The notes below the pieces were generated by a model. That model saw nothing but the letters and a program-made list of their open reading frames with translations, searched no databases and was not told the DNA's origin. From Pascua guehoae (lineage: Eukaryota > Basidiomycota > Tremellomycetes > Trichosporonales > Trichosporonaceae), in the NCBI GenBank assembly GCA_001600415.1, contig BCJX01000019.1, positions 315,782 through 379,781 of the forward strand: DNA of 64,000 nt, in the 5' to 3' direction. Both the position numbers and the translations under genes were made by a program. Positions 57,008 through 64,000 of this stretch are shown here, in pieces (the stretch's first letter is position 1; the number at the start of each line of letters is the position of its first letter).

Positions 57008-59477
57008 ATGGAGACATCAACACTACCAGTCGTGCCGGAGCCACCGCTTCTCACCCCCACTGGCAACAAGCCCTCTGAGGGCTCTGTGGCCATCTTCAGC
57101 AACCTGGCGTATGAGGTCAAAGGCAAGAACGGCACAACACGTCTTGTGGACAATGTGTCGGTCCAAGTGGCACAGGGCCAGGTGAGCTCAGCAAGGCAGA
57201 TGGAGTGCCGCTTTGCTAACGATGTTAGATGCTCGCCATCTTGGGGCCTTCGTGAGTGTATTCGTGTTCGATTCTGGACCCCCACTGACTGTGCCAGGGG
57301 CGCGGGAAAGTCGACTCTGCTGGACGTCATGTCTTTCCGCAAGCGCGCCATGGATGGGGCGGATGTGAGTGTCTACACTGCCCGTATCGTCGAACTCGAA
57401 CTCACCGTGTCAGATCCGTCTCAACGACCACAAGCTGAATGCGTCGAGTATGGCCAAAGTGTCGTCGTACGTCGAGCAAAATGACGAGCGTGAGTGTCAC
57501 GCGGAAATAGCTCCCCAGCCCTGATCGGGGAGAAAAGCTGACGGCACAGATTATGGCGTCCTGACTGTCCGCGAGACAATCACCTTTGCAAGCCGCCTTA
57601 GCACCGGCGCAACAAGGGCGCAAACTCGGCAACGTGTAGACGATATCATCGCCGCACTCGGCCTCGAGAGCTGTGCCAACCTCAAGATTGGCACACCGAT
57701 CCAACGGGGCATCTCGGGCGGCCAGAAGCGCCGAGTTACCGTGGGCACCGGTCTGGTCACGTATCCACGGATTCTCTTTCTCGACGAGCCGACCAGCGGC
57801 CTCGACTCTGCGTCCGCGCGCGAGGTCATGTCGTCGATCAAACGGATCGCCGAAGCAGAGGGAATCATCGTCGTTGCGACGATCCACGCACCGTCCATCG
57901 AGACACTGCAGCTCTTTGACCAAATGATGATCCTCGCCAAGGGCAAAGTGGCATTCCGTGGAACTCTGGACGAGGCCGAGGTTCGTTGCCGCGACATCGG
58001 TCACCCGATTCGCCCATACTACAACCCAGCAGACCATCTCCTTGACCTCGTTGCGAGCGACTTTGGCGACGACAAGACGCCAATCGTCGAAGCTCTCTAT
58101 GCGAGCCACATTGCAGAGTCGGAAAAGTCGAACAACTCACGGGACAGCAACCCTGACAGTGACGTCGGATCCTTGAGCGACCACCTGAACAAACGCTCGC
58201 TCGGTCACCAGTGCGAGATTATCGGCGTGCTCTGTGAGCGAAACGTTGTCAACTACTCAAGGTGGGTCTTAGAATGGGAAGGCCTGTATAAATTTCCCCA
58301 GTAAATTTCCCCATGGGGAAATTTCGGTATGCTGTTCGGATGTCTCCCGCGACTCTGCGTTGATTTATCGGCCTCATGAGGAGCTTTGCTTTTCATCAGG
58401 CCGCCTCGCTTGCTTCGTATAACTAGCTGACGTTCTAGAAACCTTCTTGCCTACGGGGTACGCCTGGGAATGTATGCAGGAATGGGGTTCCTCCTTGCCA
58501 CAATCTGGATTCGCCTGGGACACTCGGACGGAAAGATCAACGACCGCTTGTCGGTCCACTTCTTTTCGGTGGCCTTCCTGGCCTTTATGAGTGTTGCAGG
58601 TATCCCTGCATTCTTGGAGGAGCGTGCAGTGTTCCTTCGCGAGCGGAAGAATGGTCTCTGTGAGTTGTGTGAATGATTATTTCGTTGAAGTGGCGGGCTC
58701 AGCTGACAGTCGCAGATGGCCCGTTGCCATTCGTCTTGGCCAACACCCTGATCACACTACCATTCCTCTTTGCGTGTGCTCTGCTCTTCGCCCTCATCGT
58801 CTACTGGGCGATTGGACTTCATCCCGGCGCTGGTCACTTCTTCCGCTTTCTCGCATTCCTCTTCCTGGCTCTCTTCGCCGCCGAAGCACAGGCAATGCTC
58901 ATCTCCGCTGCCGTGCCGATCTTCATCGCTGCACTGGCCCTGACTGCATTCATGAACGGCTTCTGTGAGTGTCTGACTGCCATTGATTTTCTAATGGACA
59001 GGGATGTGCGTGCAGGGATACTTTATCCGCAGCCGCTCGCTTCCAAAGTTCTGGTGAGTCACCTCCGTCCTCCTCTTCCTCCTCTTCCTCCTCCTCTCCT
59101 CCTCCTCCTGTTATTGACGCTCGTAGGAGATACAGTTTCCACTACATGGATTACCAGACCTTCGCGTTCGAGATCCTTGCCAAGAACGACCTGGTGGGCG
59201 AGGTGTTCAAGTGTAACACAGCCACATTGCCCGGCGGTGACTGCCTATGTGTTTACCCGCCGTCTGCGGCTACTATTGCGCAGCACGGGCAGTGCTTCGT
59301 CTCTGGACAGGATGTCTTGGATGTAAGTGACCACTGAGTCTACTTCTGATGTCCATGCTCACATTGCAGTACCTCGAGTTTGGCGGGATCCCGGTTGCAG
59401 GGTACGCGGGCATCATTGTTGGCATCATTGTTGTGTACCGCGTTCTGCTCTACCTCCTTCTCTGGATTCGCCGGTAA
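57008..59477 (+). CDS. ABC transporter, half-size ABCG (white/PDR-like) type
   Basis: Ten exons: 57008-57181, 57229-57251, 57298-57364, 57414-57489, 57550-58261, 58439-58659, 58716-58964, 59002-59053, 59127-59322, 59370-59477; 625 aa, right for NBD plus one membrane domain. Walker A GPSGAGKST is assembled only by splicing a 23-bp exon to the next one. Then come the Q-loop SSYVEQND, signature ISGGQKRRVTVG, Walker B ILFLDEPTSGLDS and H-loop IVVATIHAPS. The membrane half starts near exon 6 (LGMYAGMGFLLATIWIRLG) and ends in a hydrophobic segment (AGYAGIIVGIIVVYRVLLYL). Half-size ABCG proteins dimerise and export lipids, sterols or drugs. Intron 5 is long (177 nt). A 118-bp G tract starts 86 bp after the stop. 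Confidence 0.92.
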
Positions 59478-59562
59478 TTGAAGTGAGCGCTGTGCGTACG
59501 CAAGGGCCCCTTCGCTTCCCCCCTGTCTACATCGGGGGTTCCTATAGGCGTCCGCGCTCCGG

Positions 59563-59563
<1 letters not shown>

Positions 59564-59607
<44 letters not shown>

Positions 59608-59623
59608 TGGGGGGGGGGGGGGN

Positions 59624-59681
<58 letters not shown>
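59564..59681. repeat. 118-bp almost pure poly-G tract
   Basis: Only G apart from TTT at 59606-59608 and one unresolved base at 59623. Its true length is uncertain. It lies in the 3' flank of the ABC transporter gene. Confidence 0.9.
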
Positions 59682-59682
<1 letters not shown>

Positions 59683-60232
59683 TGAGGAGAGGAGGAGGTT
59701 GGTGGGATGTTGGGACGGCTCGGTCGTCGGCCGGCACCGCCAGGGGTATGAATGTACAGTGAGTGTGAGGCATGCATAGAGTATTCCAGTCCGGTTCCAT
59801 CCCCACATTAACTTGCGATGTACGATGTACGGTGAGCGATAATGCTGAAAGAGGACGAGCGGCACGGAAAACTGCACCCGTTGATGATGGGTTTTCCTGA
59901 TGACTCAGCGTTTCACAGTGTCCTTCCAAATCGAAAAGTTTACAATCGTTGGTGGTTACTGACCACCACCAACGGCCAGCGGCTTCGCGTGCCCGAACTA
60001 CTGTGGACGGACGCGTCGCGACGCGTGTGGCCATGTTACAGTTCGTGCCTGTGACTTTTCCAAATGGTCTCCCGTGCCTCCTCACCTCCCCTGTTGTTTT
60101 GTGCCACAAAACTAGGTGTACCATACCACGGAATTTTGATCGAGCGCTTGATTACTTCTTTCCCAGAGACAAAGCTCTATGTCTCTGTCTCTCACTTTCT
60201 CATTCTACTGCTCTCCAAGTCACCTCGCTTCG
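59682..60232. other. Intergenic, promoter side of the Sel1 gene
   Basis: 551 bp with no gene seen. The last ~70 bp are CT-rich (CTCTGTCTCTCACTTTCTC), typical of a fungal core promoter and leader. An in-frame ATG at 60179 would add 18 residues to the Sel1 protein. Confidence 0.45.
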
Positions 60233-61148
60233 ATGGGCAAGTTTTCTCGATTCGGTCGGCGAAAGTCTGGCTCGCCGTCGAAAACCTCAGCGGTCGCGGC
60301 CTCTCCACCTCCATCAGCGTACGAGATTGCGCGCTCGGTTGCCGACTCTTCATCCTCCACACCCGGCGCCAGTGCGAGGGCAGCAAAGGAGTTGTTACGG
60401 GCATGCCAGCGTGGCGAGGACATGCCCGTCGACGGGTCAGCGTTAATGCTCAAGCTCGCCGAGCGTGCAGCAGCCGCCGACCACCCACTGGGCTGGGGTG
60501 TCCTGAGCGAAATTTACATGGGGACATTTGAAGCGATCAAGGCCCCCGACGTGTCCTGTGCCCTCGAGGCGGCGCAGCGTGGGGCGGCCCTCGACAACGA
60601 CCTCGCCATTTTCCAGTACGCGCGAATCTTGCACTACAACCACGCCGCGCTCGACGAGAGTGTCATCTCGGGAGCGCGGACCGAAGCGGCCCAACACCTC
60701 GAGCGCCTCCTTGCGCGCAGCCCCAACGACGCGGTGCAGTATCTCGCTGCATTAATGCTGGAGTCTGGACACGGGTTCCAGCAGGACCTTCCGCGCGCGC
60801 GAGCCCTTCTCGAGCAGTCGGCATCGGCAGGCTGCGCCGATGCAGAGTTTGAGCTGTATATCTTCGACAGCAAGGGCTGGGCGGGACCCCACGACGAAGT
60901 GGCCGCCTTGCGACACCTCGAAGCTGCCGCGGCGCTCGGTCACAATCGCGCACTGGCCAATCTGGGCGGAATGTACGCCACGGGAAACGGCGTGCCGCTG
61001 GACGAGGAGGCTCTACACGTTGGCTGCGGAACGTGGTAACGCCCGCGCCGCACACGCCCTAGCGGTAATCTGCAGCACGGGCCAGGGCGCGCCACGAGAC
61101 GTGGTAAAGGCCCGATACTTCCTAGACCTGTATGACATCCTCGCCTGA
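60233..61148 (+). CDS. Sel1-repeat (TPR-like) protein with an apparent frameshift
   Basis: From ATG 60233 the frame runs 268 codons to a TAA at 61037-61039. A basic, Ser-rich N-terminus (MGKFSRFGRRKSGSPSK) precedes alpha-alpha repeats of Sel1 type: LKLAERAAAADHPLGWGVLS, ALEAAQRGAALDNDLAIFQY, ARALLEQSASAGCADAEFEL, AALRHLEAAAALGHNRALAN. The last repeat GMYATGNGVPLDEE breaks at about 61010, and the rest of the same pattern continues in another frame (LYTLAAERGNARAAHALAVI, then STGQGAPRDVVKARYF) to a TGA at 61148. So the gene is either cut short by a one-base indel or the sequence has an error there. Sel1 proteins are scaffolds; partner unknown. Confidence 0.75.
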
Positions 61149-61687
61149 AGCGGAGACCCGCCCCCGGCGGGCCCCGGCGGGCCTCAGTGGGGGCTCCCTC
61201 CTCCTTCGTCCTCCCTCTCGCCTATTGCCGACTCTGAGCGTCGGTGGGCCGCCGCATCAAGCCGCCTAAGATACAGCATTCCCATGGAGGCCGGCTGTGC
61301 AGTCTTCCTCCCTCACCTCAGCCAGTAAGAGGTATCCGCCGCAAACAACGTCTGGCATCCTGTTCGCCACGCGGGATCGAGTACTGTCGCGCATGCATCA
61401 TTCCCAAGTTTGGGTCCCGGGTCGGCTAAACACCTAACCTTGTTGACCATACGGGAGAACTTGGTCCATCCCCTTCTCCAGCTTCCGCCTTGTTCAAGTG
61501 ACCCCTCGAGTGACTCACTTTCTCGCATATCGTGACGTACTGACGTCCCTAGGACACACCAGACCTAGGAACATGTTCACTCCAGATACACCTTCCACAC
61601 AAGCCACCATCGGCGTTTGTCGCCGCGCCATCCTGAACAACACTGCCCTCTCGATCAGGAAAAAAGGTAGATATCTGCCTCAAGGCG
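61149..61687. other. Intergenic, nothing recognised
   Basis: Starts with a GGCGGGCCCCGGCGGGCC repeat just after the Sel1 stop (61160-61180). No coding or RNA feature seen up to the tRNA gene. Confidence 0.45.
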
Positions 61688-61769
61688 TGTCCATACGCTG
61701 AATCGAACAGCGGTCTCAACAGAAGCTTCGAGCCACAATGTTGCGTACTAACCACTATACTATATGAAC
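61688..61769 (-). tRNA. tRNA-His (anticodon GTG), with a 10-nt intron
   Basis: On the minus strand, GTTCATA pairs fully with TATGGAC (one G-U pair) as acceptor stem, followed by discriminator A. The D arm is GTAT...GTAC with AGTGGTTA loop. The anticodon arm is CAACA/TGTTG with loop TTGTGG...C, so bases 34-36 are GTG, reading His codons. Ten extra bases (CTCGAAGCTT) lie after position 37, the standard place for a nuclear tRNA intron. The T arm is CGCTG TTCGATT CAGCG. Box A (TAGTATAGTGG) and box B (GTTCGATTC) for Pol III are present. CCA is not encoded, as expected in eukaryotes. Confidence 0.9.
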
Positions 61770-62489
61770 ACTTGATGCTGGAAAGGCGGAGCTCCAAGCG
61801 CCTCCGGCCAACGTCGCCCAGCACACCTCCACTTTCGCGTTGCGTCGTCAAGGCGCGTCATAAACACGTATCTCAAGCGACAAGGTCATCTTGGGATACT
61901 TTCCCATCGTTTGTCCCTCTGTCATATCACTGGATTACATTTATTCTCGCCCGTCTATGGACTGGCCGTCGTGTTACTTGCCGAACACTAATGCTTATAC
62001 CATCACTGACGCCGGTCTGAAGGAAAGGAACGTGACCACAGCTGGGCTGCCAATAGCTCACCGCGCAGCACGAACCACGCGCCTCCCAGCTCGGTGACAG
62101 GCACGGGGGTAGCGGTCTCACTCTCGCTGGCCCACGAGGTCTGGCAACTGAACGGCGCCGAGCCTTCCAATGTTTCCAGAGTTTCTCCCCACACCTCACG
62201 CACCTCCATACCATGCCGCGGGTCTCCACTTTGCCCAGAACACCAGATCGCCCTCAACATTATCGGGCCCTTCACAGAGGTCCTCATGGCCTTGAGGGCC
62301 TGCTTGAGCTGATGCAGTCCCAGATGTAGCTCAAGGAGGTGCTGTGGAGGCCCTCAAAAGTTTGCGAGTTTCAACATGGCCTATTCCACAATATGGGTGC
62401 AGCTTCGTAGTCGTAATCCCCAGCATCGCCACGCAATCACATGGCATTGGCTACCAACTACCCATCCATCTCTCCGACCTCTGCGTTCC
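61770..62489. other. Intergenic between tRNA-His and the MFS transporter
   Basis: 720 bp, including the 5' flank of the tRNA and the 3' flank of the MFS gene. No gene recognised. Confidence 0.45.
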
Positions 62490-64000
62490 TCAGACCTTGA
62501 CATCCCTCTGCTCAGCCGGGGGGATCGCCTCGAGGCGCATGTCCTTTTCCGTCTCCACGCTGTTGTGCGCCTCGCCGAGATAGATCTCCTTGGTGAGGAG
62601 CGCGGGGATGAACGCGAGGAGCGAAAGAATAAGTGCAGCGAGGAAGAGGGGCCGGATACCCTCGCTGTAGGCCTGGTTGATGAGGTCGTGTGGCTCGGCG
62701 GCGCGGGCCTTAAGGAGCGTGCCAAAGATCTCGGCCCGCTGCGTCGCATTGTACACGTCGCCGACATATTTTTCGAGGTTCCGGGGCACGTTTTCGTTCC
62801 ACACCGAGCCGGAGAGGGCTGCGCCGACGCCACCGCCGAGCTGCGTCCACAGCCCGATGATGGCCACGGCCATGGCCGTGTCCTTGTGCGCGACCGAGGC
62901 CTGTGCCGCGACTTGGGTGGTGATGAAAAGCGTGCCGCCGCCGACGGACATGAGGATGCGGCCGGCAATGAGCGTGCCGGTCGACTGGTTGCCGCTCGCG
63001 CCGAGGTACTGGATGCCTTGGCCGCTGCTAGTCAGATGTGTGGTGGGATACTAACCGCGGACGTGGCACTTACATGGACCGGATTGCGAGGCCCCCAAGC
63101 TGGACATACTTGTACCCGTGCGTGAAACGCATGAGGATACCCGCAACGAGCGCAAAGACGCACAGGCCCGTAATCATGATGTTGCCATAGTAGGTGTAGT
63201 TGCGCGCGCTCCACTCGGGCTTGATAATGTAGATCCACGACAGGTCGTATGTCTCGCCCAGGCGGCGGGTAAAGTAGTACTGGAAGTCGAGAATCATGCA
63301 GCAGACAAATGTGCGGTTCAAGAGGCGGCGGGGAAGGAGGCCGTGCTTGACGAAGAAGTACTCCCAGACGCCAAACACGAGGAACAGGAAGCCGCCAACG
63401 GCGTAGAGTGCGATCAGGGAGGCTGTTGTCAGCTTGGGGTCAACGGTGCCCACCCGAGCGGGTCTCCTCCCTCGCCTTTCACTTTCCACTTGGCGAAACC
63501 CCACTCCTTCGATCCTCCTGTGCCCAATAAAAGTGGACTTACGGTTCGAGAAGCCTCCCTTAGCAGTGGTGCGCAGGGTGCCGGGCGCCAGGATGCAGGC
63601 AAACGACGTGCCGATGAGAAGGAGGCCGACGGCGTCGACCTGGATCACAAAGGTCTTGAGGCGCTGCATGAATGTCTGTTCCACGCGACCACCCTGCTGT
63701 GCGAGCGCCTCTGTTGACATTAGCTCCCTACCACCACCAATTTAGACAACCGCAACTCTGCACAGCCACAGCTCTGCGCAATCACTTGTTCACGCACCTT
63801 CAACATGTGCCTTGGCACGCCACTGGGCCCAGAACAGGAACATGATGGTCGGAGTGATGACGACGGGCACGATGATGGCAAACATGCCGTATCCCCATCG
63901 CCACCCGCGCTCCGAGTACGCGTCAATGCCCTCGGAGATGTACCCGGCGATGAAAGCCGAGAGAATCCAGGGGACGGACGTGAGCGCCTGGCCCACACCA
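62490..64000 (-). CDS. MFS siderophore-iron transporter-like protein, 5' end outside window
   Basis: Four exons visible: beyond 64000 to 63798, then 63710-63543, 63422-63074 and 63027-62490 (stop). The joins read AKAHVE-EALAQQGG, GGFSN-PSLIAL and AIRS-ISGQGIQYL, all in frame. The layout matches the 14-TM ARN/Sit/Mir branch: VIQVDAVGLLLIGTSFACIL, LLPRRLLNRTFVCCMILDF, SWIYIIKPEWSARNYTYYGN, VAIIGLWTQLGGGVGAALSG, and a C-terminal VPRNLEKYV loop followed by the last TM (FLAALILSLLAFIPALL). Such proteins take up ferric siderophores by proton symport; drug export cannot be excluded. The N-terminal helices are not in the window. The intron at 63542-63423 (120 nt) could be missed because the frame stays open through most of it. 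Confidence 0.88.

Overview
This window looks like nuclear DNA of a filamentous or dimorphic basidiomycete yeast, most likely a Tremellomycete of the Trichosporon/Apiotrichum/Vanrija type. The reasons are intron-rich genes with many very short GT-AG introns (37-70 nt, with CTRAC-like branch sites), GC-rich coding DNA, Zn2Cys6 regulators, a fungal FlbA/Crg1-type RGS protein, P450, MFS and ABCG transporters, and no bacterial operon signals. The genus is inference. Exon coordinates come from reading splice signals and frames by eye.

Layout. 0.2-1.4 kb: HD-domain phosphohydrolase-like gene (-). 1.4-6.4 kb: no recognisable gene. 6.4-8.5 kb: PLP-dependent class V aminotransferase (+). 9.9-13.7 kb: head-to-head pair of related unknown genes, here called Z1 (-) and Z2 (+). 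13.7-21 kb: long stretch without a convincing gene. 21.0-23.3 kb: DEP/RGS regulator (+). 23.9-26.7 kb: Zn2Cys6 factor TF1 (-), divergent from a 9-exon P450 (28.3-31.1 kb, +). 31.1-38.7 kb: a ~5 kb block holding a head-to-head gene pair X1 (-)/Y1 (+) plus a 5'-truncated gene, flanked by ~1.35 kb direct repeats. Each repeat carries the 3' ends of both the P450 and the maleylacetoacetate isomerase gene. 38.2-39.6 kb: maleylacetoacetate isomerase (-), divergent from Zn2Cys6 factor TF2 (40.7-43.4 kb, +). 45.9-47.3 kb: LURP-one/tubby-like gene (+). 49.2-51.1 kb: MFS sugar transporter (+). 51.3-54.6 kb: second copy of the X/Y module, with Y2 (-) intact and X2 (+) broken. 57.0-59.5 kb: half-size ABCG transporter (+). 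60.2-61.1 kb: Sel1-repeat protein with a frame break (+). 61.7 kb: intron-containing tRNA-His (-). 62.5-64.0 kb: siderophore-type MFS transporter (-), cut by the window edge.

Main point. A pair of unknown genes (X, with a D...ExK...Y...TTGNRF signature suggestive of a PD-(D/E)XK nuclease fold; Y, with a CFKLAVFDKA signature and conserved intron positions) occurs twice, divergently transcribed both times and in opposite overall orientation. The first copy has been inserted between two convergent metabolic genes and is bracketed by long direct repeats. A third head-to-head pair (Z1/Z2) shows a similar signature, intact in Z1 and lost in Z2. Before the insertion, TF1-P450 and isomerase-TF2 would have formed one compact four-gene locus, possibly for aromatic or aliphatic catabolism.
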